From contig JAJEKV010000020.1 of the NCBI GenBank assembly GCA_021234155.1, positions 19,023,018 to 19,087,017 of the forward strand: a stretch of 64,000 nucleotides of DNA, read 5' to 3'. Position 1 is the stretch's first letter; each line of letters begins with the position of its first letter. The position numbers and the translations under genes were made by a program. The DNA comes from Isoetes taiwanensis. Taxonomy: Eukaryota; Streptophyta; Lycopodiopsida; Isoetales; Isoetaceae. The notes under the pieces are model-generated. The model saw only the letters and a program-made list of their open reading frames with translations. It was not told where the DNA came from and searched no databases. Shown piece by piece: positions 43,368 through 54,394 of the stretch.

Positions 43368-44444
43368 CTAAGAGGGTAGTGCACACTCCCTAATCAAGGG
43401 GATCAAATCAATTTTCTTTGTGCTAGAGGTTGCTAAACTGTAAGATCCTAGAGGCTCTTCTATAAGCATTTCTTTAATAAAGTGTACCTCTTCCTTGAAG
43501 CCATAAGAACCATCCTGATTGTAGATTGTGGCCACTTGGGTACCATTTGAAATGGTGGACCTCCCTTCAGACCAGATTGGCCTAGCATCAACTGTGGCCA
43601 TCCATCTTCTTCCTAGCAAGAGGTCATATATATCTGCATCTTCTCCCAAATCCTCAAAAGCAACAACAACAAAGTTGGCAGCTACAACAATGCCTTCAGT
43701 ATTAACAGGAACTTTGGTCACAATACCAACTGGTGCTATTTTAGCATTGGAAAAGGATTTTAACAAAACAGATGATCTTTTATCTATCTCGAGGCCACAT
43801 TTTTTCATAACATGATAAGGCATAATATTTAAGGGTGATCCACCATCCAGCAACACATTAGAAAAGGAATACCCTCCTAGAGTAGCTGAACACATAAATG
43901 CACCTGGATCTTCCTCATTTTGAGCCAAAATAAGATTAGTAGCATTTGCAATGCCTACACAAGCCACTGCCTCACTAAAGGTGGTTTGTTGCAGTAATTT
44001 TTTCCTATAACTAGGTGCAATCTTTAACAAAGTAAATAAATCCACACTTACTTTGGAATTTTTTAATAACACATCTAATTCATCAAGATCTTGATCTCTC
44101 TTACCATACTTTTGTTGGGGAGGTAGAGCTATTTCCTGGGGAGGAACTTCTATAACAGAGGGTGGTGGCAATGTTGACCTCCTTGAATGCTCTGGACCAA
44201 ATTTATTAGGTTCAGCAGGTCTATGGACCTCTCCCATGCTTCTAGTTTGTATCACCATTACTTCCTCAGTCTTTGGCATTTCTGTAGCCTGCACAAACCT
44301 TATAGAACTAGTAGATTCAGCAAACCTTACACGGGAAGTTGCCTCAGGTTTTTTTTTCTCTCTCTTGCTTGGCAAAATATTCTTTGACAGAGCACCTAAG
44401 GTCAGTATGACCAATCTCCTTGCAAAAAAGCACAAACTGGACAT
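43368..44444 (-). CDS. Element F protease region
   Basis: The minus-strand frame begins in gag-linker text. VLLDGGSPLNIMPYHVM (about 43800-43850) is the aspartic protease active site with DGG instead of DTG/DSG; YDLLLGRRWM is the second conserved block. Cleaves the polyprotein. It ends at TAG (43368-43370) in exactly the frame of the downstream RNase H-RT ORF. Confidence 0.88.
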   Translation of the reverse strand: MSSLCFFARRLVILTLGALSKNILPSKREKKKPEATSRVRFAESTSSIRFVQATEMPKTEEVMVIQTRSMGEVHRPAEPNKFGPEHSRRSTLPPPSVIEVPPQEIALPPQQKYGKRDQDLDELDVLLKNSKVSVDLFTLLKIAPSYRKKLLQQTTFSEAVACVGIANATNLILAQNEEDPGAFMCSATLGGYSFSNVLLDGGSPLNIMPYHVMKKCGLEIDKRSSVLLKSFSNAKIAPVGIVTKVPVNTEGIVVAANFVVVAFEDLGEDADIYDLLLGRRWMATVDARPIWSEGRSTISNGTQVATIYNQDGSYGFKEEVHFIKEMLIEEPLGSYSLATSSTKKIDLIPLIRECALPS

Positions 44445-45443
44445 TCTCTACCAAAATGACCCTTCTTTTTACATTTAGGACATATTTGCCAATAGCAAAT
44501 GTCAGCTAGATGTGAAGTTCTATTGCAATGAATACATTCAGGGTAAGTTCTACCTGCCTTGCTTGCTTTGAGCTCCACAAGTTGTTTGGTCACTTCTGCT
44601 AAAGCTTCAATTACCTTTGTCAAGTCTGCTTTAACCTCTGAAATTTGAGAATTAGCCTCTTCATCTTTGGTTTTTTTTCTTTTCTTTATGCACAGCATAG
44701 ATAGGAACAGAATGGTGAGGTTCATAAGGACCATCAATGGCATCAGGGTAGAAGGGATCATGATGAAAGCTATTGTGTTTTTCTGGTAGGATAGAAAGCA
44801 TTTTGGTCAATTCAGTTGTCTTGGCAAAAACCTTGTAGATGGAATCAAAACCTTCTGCAGCCTGAATCTTGATAAGTTTTCTATGAATTTCTGGTCTAGA
44901 AGATAGGCCTTTAATGAAGGAGGACACCAAAAAGAGCGTGTGGATGGTAACTTGACCTTTCTGACATCTATTCATGAAGGTACTGAACCTTTCCTTGTAC
45001 TGAATAACACTTTCACCTGCATAAATGGAGAAATTTTGCAATTCATTAACAAGGTCCTTAGGAGCAGCAAGTTTTCCAAGCCTGTCTAAAAGCTTGGTGA
45101 CAAGATCATCCCAAGAAGTGGTTCCCATAAGCTTCTCATAAGTCAGCCAAGCACAAGCTTCACTCTCCTCTTTAAAACACTTTTCAAATTGTGAGAACTT
45201 GCATCCTTTCTTAAAGCCATAATCCCTGTAGTAATCTTTAAAAATTCTCAAAAAAGTATTAGCACTCATGCTGGAATCAAAAGTAGGCAATGGAGTAGGC
45301 ACATTCAATTCAAACTGGTAAGGCAAACTCTGAAATAATCCAGTTGAAAAACTTGGGGGGAGAGATCTATCTCTGCAGGGTTCTGAGGTCTCCTGGTCTT
45401 CCATTGGTTCTTGCTCTGCTGGAAATTTCTGTTTTGGAGCCAT
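44402..45443 (-). CDS. Element F Gag with three zinc knuckles
   Basis: ATG at 45443 (minus strand). The capsid domain shows FSQFEKCFKEESEACAWLTY and WDDLVTKLLDRLG. The frame shifts at T8 (about 44670), then shows zinc knuckles CIHCNRTSHLADIC and CPKCKKKGHFGREC. A third, CAFCKEIGHTDLRC, appears if one T of T6 (about 44429) is dropped, and the protease frame is rejoined at an A9/T9 run (about 44349). All three breaks sit in homopolymers. Gag binds and packages RNA. Confidence 0.9.
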
Positions 45444-45486
45444 GAATTCTCAAGATCCAGGTAGGATCTCGGTAGGACCTCCAAAA

Positions 45487-47419
45487 TGTTGACCCTCAAC
45501 CTGGCTTCAAAGGTCAACCACAATAAGCCAACTTGAGTATAAACCCAAATTGGGGTTAGGACCTCCAGATCACTTAAGGTGATCAGTCTATGGAAGATAA
45601 GTATATTGAAAGAACCAAAAACTCAAAGTTTTCTTACCTTTCCCATTTCTAGAAAATGGAACCCTGACTCAAATTGATGTAGCAGTCGAAAATGAATTGA
45701 ATCTTTGGGTCAGATGATTTAGACTGGCACAAAAAAGTTGTAGGAAGATAAAGGTGAAGTCCCTGACCAAGTCAGATCATTATCCTGAGAGATATTCAAG
45801 CTTAAAGTGGAGTAAAAAATTGGTCAATGGCAGTCAAACTGTAAAACAGTGATCAGGAAAATGGAACTAGAGTTCCTGACCACTTTTTTGGGAATTTCCA
45901 AAGCCAATATATCAAAAGGCTATTCTGGAGTGTGGGCATGAAGTCAGATTTTCATTTGAATGCTTATAAGTATTTTTTGCATTAGGATTTTGCAAAATAC
46001 AGTCAAGAACAGTCAAAACAGAATGCAATTTTTTCTAACTCGAGTTGTAGATGGAATTTTTTGGTTTTTTCAAGGCATATGGGTCTCAGATGTCTCAGGG
46101 ATTGATGGCAACTGGACCAAAAGCAATTAAGAACATAGGGGAATTTTCTGCAGCATGTTTTGAAAGGCAAAATTGTCAAGAATCATATCAGAGAGAATTT
46201 TTTCAACTTGGCATCAAATTTTCATTGATAGGGAGGTAAATCAATCATAATAATAATGAATAATGGTACTTCAGTACTTCAAATGCAAGAAAATATCACT
46301 TCAGGTCACCAAATAATTTTAAGAGATAATTTCAACCAAATCTCTTTGGATCTGATCGGGGAGTACTCAGAGTCTTCACAAATCCTTCAAGTCCTGCTTA
46401 GCAATGATCAATGTAAGGTTTGAGCGCTTCTGGGCCTTCGAAAAAGTACTGTTGTTGAATCTCCTGTATATAGTTTGATTTTCAAATGATTCCTCATTCT
46501 TAGCCTTAGTTTATGGGTTCATTCAATTCTTAAAGGGCGGGAAGGTAAGAATAGGTAGGTTGCGAGGTCTATGGAACCAAATCCGGCATGATTCGAGCCA
46601 AAATCTCAGATTTAGGGTTCTCGAGCGTATTTTTCGTGAAAATGGCGCGATACGATTCCGTAGTTTCGCAGGTATATGCTCAGAATATGCTGTATTTTGG
46701 CATTTTTGAGATTTTCGAGCATGGTCTTAATGGTTCTTCTAGAAATAATCAAGGAATACTTGAAAATGTTTGAGACCATGGAAATTTTGTATACTTGGGG
46801 TGGAATCATAGCATATTCTAGGGCATCTCTAGGCCTTAGGGTGAGGAAATACCATGAAGTGCAAAGAGAATGAGTGAAGGTCATGAAGGTGAAAGAAATA
46901 GGAAATAAGAATGGCTAGAATAATGGGGTCTCAAGAGGATGGGTATAGGAAAATATTTAATGGTAGTGTTATGAAAGGAAGGGAAAATATGGCTAGAGAA
47001 GTAATCGAGATAGGCAAACTTGGCAAGTATAGTATAGAAGTGGCATAATGGTTAAATAAACGCAAATGGGAATGAGGCATGAACACAGAAGTGGGGAAAG
47101 AGGGAGAGAATCAGGATTTGGTACCATATATACAGGAGTCTTCCAAACTTTTATCTTCCAAACTTCAAAAAGATGCCTTCCAAACTTCATAACCCAGATT
47201 CTTCTAGAGTATATTATTGACTAGGCATTTGATCCAAATAAGATACCTCTTGTGAACTTTCAACTTGAGCTCTTGTTGACCTGACGAATGAACATCCCTT
47301 GACCTCCATATCAATGTTGAATACCAAAATCTTCCAAACTTTGACCTAGTCTTTCAAGATGAATTGACCTAGTTTGAATGCATAGATCACAATTAGCATG
47401 TTGCCCTTTGGGGGCAACA
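45487..47419 (-). repeat. Element F 5' LTR
   Basis: 1933 bp, the promoter-side LTR for the minus-strand genes, ending at the AGCGT duplication. Confidence 0.93.
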
Positions 47420-47428
47420 AGCGTCACA
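47420..47428 (+). repeat. Chromovirus A 5' LTR, terminal piece 4
   Basis: AGCGT (second copy of F's target duplication) plus CACA completes the LTR end CGTCACA. The primer-binding site follows directly. Confidence 0.85.
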
Positions 47429-47429
47429 A

Positions 47430-47441
47430 TGGTATCAGAGC
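47430..47441 (+). other. Primer-binding site of chromovirus A
   Basis: TGGTATCAGAGC is a perfect 12-base initiator-methionine tRNA complement, one base after the LTR end. Confidence 0.9.
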
Positions 47442-48148
47442 AATGTTCTTGGTTGATCAAGAGCTAGCACTGACCATATCCCTGAATAGGTAGACTAACT
47501 GGCCTAGCTAAGGAATAGAATGAGAATTCCAGTCTTGAACCGCGAAATATGGGAGAAATTTTTTTCCCATTAGCAGGGTCATAATTAGATTAAGTATAGA
47601 CTAAGTGGTAGAAATAATATAGCCAAAAGAAACCTTCTAGTAAATTTGAGCTCAAGTTGTTCATAACCCGCACCTTTCAAGCGAAAATTGAACGAGAATT
47701 CGCTCAAAAGAAAGCTTGAATGAAAATGGCATGAAATGACCAATATTTGTCCCAAAGGAAATAGGAAATTTCGTGAAATAGTTAAGTGATTAGGGAAAGT
47801 ACCTTAATTAATAACCCATAGCTATAATAAATTTACTCTTAAGAAAAGTAGCTATTAAATCTATAGAAGCACATCTACTCTCTAGAAGTCCCCAAAAAGT
47901 AGCTTGAACCTCCCCTTTACCCTTGTAAGGCGAATTATAAGCTAATCTCTGAAGCTGCCATAAGAGTGTCCACCGAACGAACAGCCGGCGAGATCGATTC
48001 AAAGGAGTCACGAATAGATATAGTCGACCATTGATAGAGGCAAGATCGCTCGAAGAGGCCATCATCAAGGAAGCTAAGTTGTTGGGAGGACCAAACAAGT
48101 AGCTAGGAAGAAGCTCCAGTTTGCACCGGAACGTTTGAAGCACTCGCG
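47442..48148 (+). other. Chromovirus A leader
   Basis: There is no convincing gene. A palindrome, ATGGGAGAAA facing TTTTTTCCCAT, lies at about 47550-47572. A similar palindrome sits in the leader of C at 24795-24822. The rest is AT-rich and unassigned. Confidence 0.5.
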
Positions 48149-49112
48149 GTGGGCGGCGACAAGCAAATTCTTGAGGCCCTGCGACCTAGGCCAGACGACG
48201 AACTTAGCCACTCAAGCTCTTCAGACGAATCATTTCACTCGTGGAGGAGCAACGACTTAGCACTTCAGGTGAATGATCGCAAGGCTCGGCGAAAATTGAG
48301 ATTGTGGCGTCCGCTTCTGCAGATGAGGAGCAAGTAGCAAGAGCAACCTCGACAATACGAACAACCCCAGCAACAGGAAGAGCAAGTAACCTCGGCAATA
48401 TGAGCAACCCCAGCAGCAGGAACAGCAGCAAGGGGAGCCATCAATGCGGAAGAAAAGGAAGGAAGAGATGTAGGCAAGGGAGAAGTGAACAAAGAGGCGT
48501 GGAGCTAGGTGTAGGAGGAGCGTGGTTATCAGAGAACCACAGCCGGACGAGCTGGAGGAGGATGAGCCCGAGGAGGAAAGACCACACAAACAAGAGGGGG
48601 GAGCAAGAGGCTAAAAAAAGAGAGGAAGAGGAGGCCGAAGAACAGACGGAGTCTATGCTTGGCAACCATATCCAATGCAGTCCAATGAGGGCAAGATCAG
48701 CGAGAAGCTATCTAAAACTGAAGCAAGATAGTGAGTACGAGAAGAAGAAGGCAGCATGCAAGATTTATCTCCGCCGATGGATCTGACAGGGTAGCCGACC
48801 AGGGCCGAAAAGCAAGCCTCTACCACCTCGACTCGATTCTCCGAAGAAGGTCCGCCATGGGCCAAATCCCCAACACAGTGGAGCTGCTCGGCATATTTGG
48901 CATTGCCAACAGTGGACCAGTCTGATGATCCAGAAAGTCTCTTTTCGAGTGCCTACATCAAAGGTCTATGCAGGAGTTTAAGATGGGTTACGACTACCGA
49001 GCCATATCAACGACGACGGAGTCTCAACAGGAAGCGGCCAAAGCCGAGGAGGCCAAGATCTGCACCATTCATGCCAAGAGGATGACCATTATGCTCAAGA
49101 ACATGAACTTAC
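48149..49112 (+). pseudogene. Degenerate histone H3-like ORF of chromovirus A
   Basis: This lies where B and C carry their histone ORF. A Q-rich segment (about 48340-48440, with EQPQQQ-type text) leads into a basic cluster (MRKKRK, about 48443-48460), mirroring the Q-rich stretch and KRRRK cluster of the B protein. Downstream, 48970-49108 reads MQEFK, then a spaced QQEAA, then CTIHAKRMTIMLK. These correspond to the H3 helix-1/loop-1 QEFK, the helix-2 LQEAAEAY and the loop-2/helix-3 [11 protein letters not shown]. Frames shift several times and the end of helix 3 is replaced by an A24 tract. It is almost certainly non-functional. The match rests on these short blocks, so confidence is below that for B. 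Confidence 0.7.
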
Positions 49113-49136
49113 AAAAAAAAAAAAAAAAAAAAAAAA
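49113..49136 (+). repeat. A24 homopolymer at the end of the H3 remnant
   Basis: Twenty-four consecutive A follow the last recognisable H3 codons (NMNL). It could be an old poly(A) tail from a captured mRNA, or simple slippage. Confidence 0.8.
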
Positions 49137-49141
49137 GTCAA

Positions 49142-49584
49142 CTCGGGTCAAACCTTGCGAAAGGCCTCTGCGTTACGAACGCAGGCCCCTTCTGCGCGAA
49201 GTGACCCGAGTGCCTTGATTTAGGGCAAAATTGACCCAAATTTTGTACTAAAAGATGTTAGAATGTTAAAATTTGTCTAAAAATACAGTGTAACACTTAA
49301 TTTTTGCTAAAAATATCAAAAAATAGCCAAGATCAGGCCACTCCCGCCAAAGGCCTCTGCGTCGCGAACGCAGGCCCCTTCCGCGCGAAGTGACCCGAGT
49401 CACCTATATTTATACTTTAAGATGTCTTTTTAGTATGAAATAAGTTGCTAGTTAGCTTAGGATTTAGTATTTTATAGTTCTTAAAATTGTTGACTTTTGG
49501 TAGGGATCAGGGCACTTGGGTTATTCCGTGCCAGAGGCCCGTGCGTTGAGAACGCAGGCATCATTGGCGCGAAGTGACCCGAGT
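49142..49584 (+). repeat. Three ~65-75 bp hairpins in tandem units (chromovirus A)
   Basis: The hairpins lie at 49142-49210, about 49339-49400 and 49513-49584, spaced 197 and 174 bp. The first has perfect outer arms CTCGGGTCA and TGACCCGAG and an inner stem, GGCC-CTGCGT facing ACGCAG-GCC. The others keep ACGCAGGC and GCGCGAAGTGACCCGAGT. A related arm pair occurs once in B (4981-5058). C has functional-looking equivalents of different sequence. The role is unknown; they lie just downstream of the histone remnant. Confidence 0.8.
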
Positions 49585-49703
49585 TATATGATTTTGAGCC
49601 ATTTGCAAAATTGTTTAGAAAAAGGTCCTTAGTGCACATTTTAGCCATCTCCCATACATTCTAGTGTCTTATTCTAGCTTTTCAAGCCATTTGAACCTCA
49701 TCT

Positions 49704-49797
49704 TAAAAAAATCCCCACAGTAGCGGGAATCGAACCTCCCACCTACAGAGATGAACCCCCCAACCCCCCCCAACCCATGCCAACCACTGAGGGCTGG
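49704..49797 (-). repeat. tRNA-derived SINE-like fragment
   Basis: On the minus strand an A-box-like CTCAGTGGTTGGC (about 49779-49793) is followed by a perfect B box, GGTTCGATTCC (49726-49736), and then TTTTTT at about 49710-49705. The acceptor arms do not pair and a G-rich filler separates the boxes. It looks like a pol III SINE head or a tRNA relic rather than a working tRNA. Confidence 0.45.
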
Positions 49798-49799
49798 CA

Positions 49800-51640
49800 T
49801 CATTTGTGTTTGAATTACAATCCTTAATTAGATTTAAGCTTTAATCACATTAGATAATATTAATGGCCAAGCCTTAGAGTTAGAACCAAGATCCTTAAGC
49901 TAGATAGAGACAGCATCTGCATTCATCCTCACTTAGTTGTCGTTCTTATCTTGCTAAGTGTCTTCTTATCTACATACAGGTAGTATAATCAAGCCTTTTT
50001 TCTTGGAAACCTAGCTACTTGCCAAGGCCTTAGAAATTGTTGCCACACATTGGTATGATACACCAACACACGTTACTGATGCACTACCATCAAGTATCTT
50101 CCGCCATGCCTTTATATCATAGATAATTATCTAGGAATTTATTCTATCTAGGTAATCTAGTCTAACACACCAAGTACACCCAGTGAATAAGTCTCCTTCT
50201 ACCACCCCATAACAGTAAATAAGTACCTTTCTCAGTGTCTAGTAAAGTGCCAAATGCCAAGTGGGTCAATTGAGGTAGAGTGGATAAAGGTATAAAAATA
50301 GGGTTTGTAGAGTAAGTAGACATAATTGTTGTGGTAGTTTTAGTTGCCTTTTGCACTTTAGGGCAGTCAAATAGGTTAGCAGAACCTTCGTTGCAGATCC
50401 TCGAGCCTCGACAGTGGAGCCACTCGACAACATCAACGAATTGAAAACAGAGGGCAACCTTATGGAAGAAATTTCAGCAAATCAAAGGCCACGATGGTGT
50501 ACAGGGAAGCCCGAACATAAATAATAAGGGGAGCCTACATCAAGGACAATTGCGACATCAAGAATAGACACAAGGGTTGCCGACAGGGCTATGCAACAGC
50601 CAAGGGGCATCATGGTGCTATAAATTGATCACATTAGGGGAGGAACATCTCATAGTCAAGGATATTCTCTAAGTGCCATATTGTCTCAAGGAAGGCCCCG
50701 ACATCGATGACTAATGCCAGAGCTACGCCATCAACAAGTAGACGACTTCATCAACTCATGACATCAAGAGTCCTAAAGGACGAGACTGGACATACCTCCT
50801 AGGAAGCACAACTATCGCAGATATACAGGCCCATAGTAGTATCAGATTTAGACTTCAAGCAAACATGCTTTGACTAAAGAGGTATTACAAACCAGGAAGG
50901 GTGGGCTGCTCAGGAATAGGAATATAGCGACACTGCAACAAACTTCTTCCTCATCAGCCATGATACTTCAGAGCGGCTACATCAACCTCGGCAGCACCAT
51001 CACAAGCTCATGATGATCTTCGATCTTCCACCTTAGAGATTGGAGGTCAAACACCATCAAGAAGAGGCACCATGGGGGACCAAATACTAGCATTACTAAC
51101 TGATCAGTCAAGATTATAGTCCTTGCACATGGATGCAAATAAACTTCTCTCATGAAGAGAAGTTGCACAGTTAGAAGTGGTACAACACTCAATATTGTCA
51201 TCAGCCTTATAACCACAGCATGTGACCAGCAGGACGAAGAATCGAATCAACAAGGTCAACACAACAATATCAATTCAGGAGTTAGAAGAATCATCCTCAA
51301 ATCTCGTAACCTCCAAGGCAGATGAGCCGACATGAAAGATTCTACACAGTGGTGAACATTACCTTCAAGCCTTTGGGATGTGACACCGAGCCTTATGTCG
51401 CCATTACTTTAATGAAGATAGTCAACATCAATATCAAGGACGAGAAGAGTCAAGAGTCAGAATATGTTCGACAAAAGAAAGTAGGGCACACGAATGATTA
51501 TACAACAACTCCAAGGAGACCAGATTTTTCAACAAATTATGGATCATCGCCTTGCTACCCCAATGACTAACGACTACACCAGCTTTAAGCAAGCTAGAGG
51601 ACCTATCAGGTAGTTTAGCATCTTAGAATTATGGGTGATA
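49800..51640 (+). other. Chromovirus A internal region, unassigned
   Basis: The sequence is frameless and no domain is recognised. By position it should correspond to the ORF2/ORF3 region of B, but I see no convincing residue match. The ORF at 51322-51570 has no recognisable motif. Confidence 0.4.
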
Positions 51641-51649
51641 ACATCCATG

Positions 51650-54394
51650 ATGGGATTGGGACGAAATTTCGAGTAGATTTTTTTCATTTCTTTTAGAAAG
51701 GATGGATCCAAGAATGGAGCAAAGCTTCAAGGATTGGGAAGAAGCACGTATGGAGTACTAAAACTATATACATTGTTGACTTCGTGAGCTTGATCACCTC
51801 GCTAAGAAGGATTCAATAATAGGATAACCGTCGACCATGAATATGACGAGTACCTCCACAGCATAAGGAATAATCCGACCCAATGAAGGGAAGCAATCTA
51901 ATAAGTCCGGCCAACTTCTTAGATGGCATCAACTCAAAGGTGGGACTATTTCAAGAGGGCAATAATTAAGAAAGGGGAGATCCTAGAGTATAGATTAGAT
52001 CTAAGGCAAGAATAATTATTTAATTGCATAGTTTTTTATGTGTCCAAAGGAAATGTCATGCTGACTAAACTTGTGGTCATAGGATTTATGTAAGTAATTC
52101 TTTAACTTGTAACCTTGCACCTCCTAGATGGCGGACATCCTTAAGAGCAAGACTCTTAAGTCTAAATCTAGGCCAATAATTATGGCAAGGCCGAGTAATT
52201 AGCAGCACCAAAGGAACAAGAGTCAAGTTCGACATCAACCTTAAGCGGAGCAAAGTAGAACATCGACATCAACTTATGTACATTGGCAAGTATGACCTCA
52301 TAAAAGGCATGGAATATTAAAGCCGACTACACATAAGCAAGAGATGTTTATCCCAACACCAAAGGACAAGTACCTTATAATTAAAGTTAAGAAAGTAATT
52401 TCAATCACGCAACGCATATCAGTGAAGCAATTACTTAAGTGCATCATGAGGAATTTGGTCGTATATACGTAAGCTATGTCGACCCCGACAACAAGAGTAA
52501 GAAGGAAGATACTACTTTGAAACAGTTGCCTCGTCCCATGATACACCTCTGGATGGAAATTGAGAGCTTTTGCCCTATAGAGGCGTAGAGTCTAAAATCA
52601 CTCTTGCACCAGATGCAAAGCCGGCCAGCAAAACTCTCTATAGAATGAGCACTTCCGAGCTAGCAGAGCTCAAGAAGCAGTTGTAAGAGTTGATCGACTT
52701 GGAGATTCTTTCGGCCAGGATGGAAGTCTAAAGATGTATATCAACCATTGGCAGCTCAACAAGCAAACGACATACTGGATCAGCCCCAAGGAGCAAGATT
52801 CTTCTACAAAATGAACTTAAGGTCGGGCAATCATCAAATAAAGATGATGGGGGAAGATATTTATAAGACTCCTTCAGGCAAGCTTTTGAAGCATCAATTT
52901 GCAATGCCATCTCCACTTCGGCAAGCGAATTCGGCAAGAAGATAGAAGAAGCCATCTCCTCTAGCATAGAGTTCAAGCACATATGGGCTAGTCTTTGCAA
53001 GAGCGCAAGGACAGATTAAGAAAGACAAACCTTCAAACATTTTAAAAAGGAAGGCATCTTTAATATCAAGGAACAACTATGCGTACTTAAAGCATCAAGA
53101 GTAAGGAAAATCTTCCATGACATGCATAATAGCCCTACTTACGGCCATGCAGAATCTATAATAGCTTACTTTAAGATTAGAAGTAGCTACTTCTGGCCGG
53201 GCATGAAGAAGCATATAGTCAGGTATATCCAAGAATGTCAGTCAGCAGACAAAGGCAGAACAACTTCGAATTCCAGGAGTTTTGGAACCTTGGGCGGTGC
53301 CTGACGCCAAGTGGGAAGTCATCAACAAGGAGCTTTGACGCCTCATGGGTGGTGGTGGTAGATAAGTTATCAAAAAGGGCACATTCTTGCCACACCGCAC
53401 CATAGGCATAAATATGGATCTAGCCTTGTTGTCTACATAACAGATTTTTTTCAGGTTGCACGGAATGCCCGGGTCGATCATCACCAATAGAGATCCAAAG
53501 TTCTTTTGCGCCTTTTAGCAAGACTTCCTCAATACGATCTACACCAACTTGTGGATAAATTTTGTTTTTCATTCGCAGTTAAATGGGCAAGTGTAGCGCA
53601 CCAACAAAATTTGGAGGACATGTTGAGAAACTATGTTGGAACAAGCACCCAAATGGGTCGATTACATCCACCTAGTCGAGTTGCGTACAATAATACGAAG
53701 CAAGAGTCATCGAAGATGTCTCCCCCCCATGATCAGTTACAGTTATCAATGCTTGACCTCAGTTATGTGGCATAATCTAGGCCCAAGGTGGAAGTTTCTC
53801 AACAACGACAGCATATATGCAACAACTTGTGGTAGAGGTACGAGAGCATCTTCAAATAGCATGGGCACATCAAAAGAGTCTAGCAGATAGACATAAAACT
53901 CCTCGAGAGTTTATTTTTTTGTGGGAGATAAAGTTTGGTTCAAGTAAAGGTCAAGCAAGTGAGGCTTCGCATTGGCAATTGTAAGAAGCTTGCTCCTAGG
54001 TGGGCAGGACCCTTCAAGATTTTGGAGCGAGTAGGGAGCCAGACCTACAAGCTCGACTTGCCTGCACATCTTAAAGTCCATAAGATCTTTCATGTGAGCC
54101 TGTTGAAAAGGCACAACTCCAAACCCGGAGGAGGTTTTGGAAACTCCAACTTTGTTGGCGATGATGGAGGAACAAATTGAAATAGTGCCCCCGTTAATCC
54201 TCAAAAAGGCATTCAAGAAGACGAGAAGGTCTCAATTCCTCCAATACTTGGTCAAGTGGAAGCACTTGCCCGTGGAAGACACAACTTGGGTATTGAAGCA
54301 GGATCTAGAGAAGCAATACCCAGAATTCTTGGAGCAATTCGACGGCCAAGTCATCTCCGAATTGGTCGACACCGATTGCCAGGTGCTTAGTTAA
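51650..54394 (+). pseudogene. Chromovirus A gag-pol remnant with chromodomain
   Basis: This is a degenerate polyprotein read in many frames. A gag trace is possible near 51690-51760. The protease-to-RT junction (KSKTLKSKSRP and VKFDIN text) is at about 52115-52320. The start of RT (YRGVE, YRMSTSELAELKKQL) is at 52570-52690 and NLRSGNHQIK at about 52815. The text then jumps to post-RNase H sequence (about 52880-52960), so the RT palm and RNase H are deleted. Integrase zinc-region and core text (SSYFWPGMKKHI) is near 53180-53270, the C-terminal GPFKI domain at 53990-54110, and a chromodomain (LQYLVKWKHLPVEDTTWV) at 54236-54295. It is incapable of reverse transcription by itself. Confidence 0.85.

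Larger units (their letters stand above)
37379..47419 (-). mobile_element. Element F, Tat-like Ty3/gypsy with dual RNase H
   Basis: Starts TGTTGACCC and ends GGGCAACA, with perfect AGCGT duplications (37374-37378, 47420-47424) in LTR A. All coding text is on the minus strand: gag with three zinc knuckles, protease with DGG, archaeal-type RNase H, RT, degenerate RNase H, integrase. A DGG protease plus a second RNase H is known from the plant Tat lineage. Frames are nearly intact. Confidence 0.93.

Noticed and set aside
49704-49797. Functional tRNA gene
   Set aside because: No acceptor-stem pairing and an abnormal G-rich middle; only the promoter boxes are convincing.
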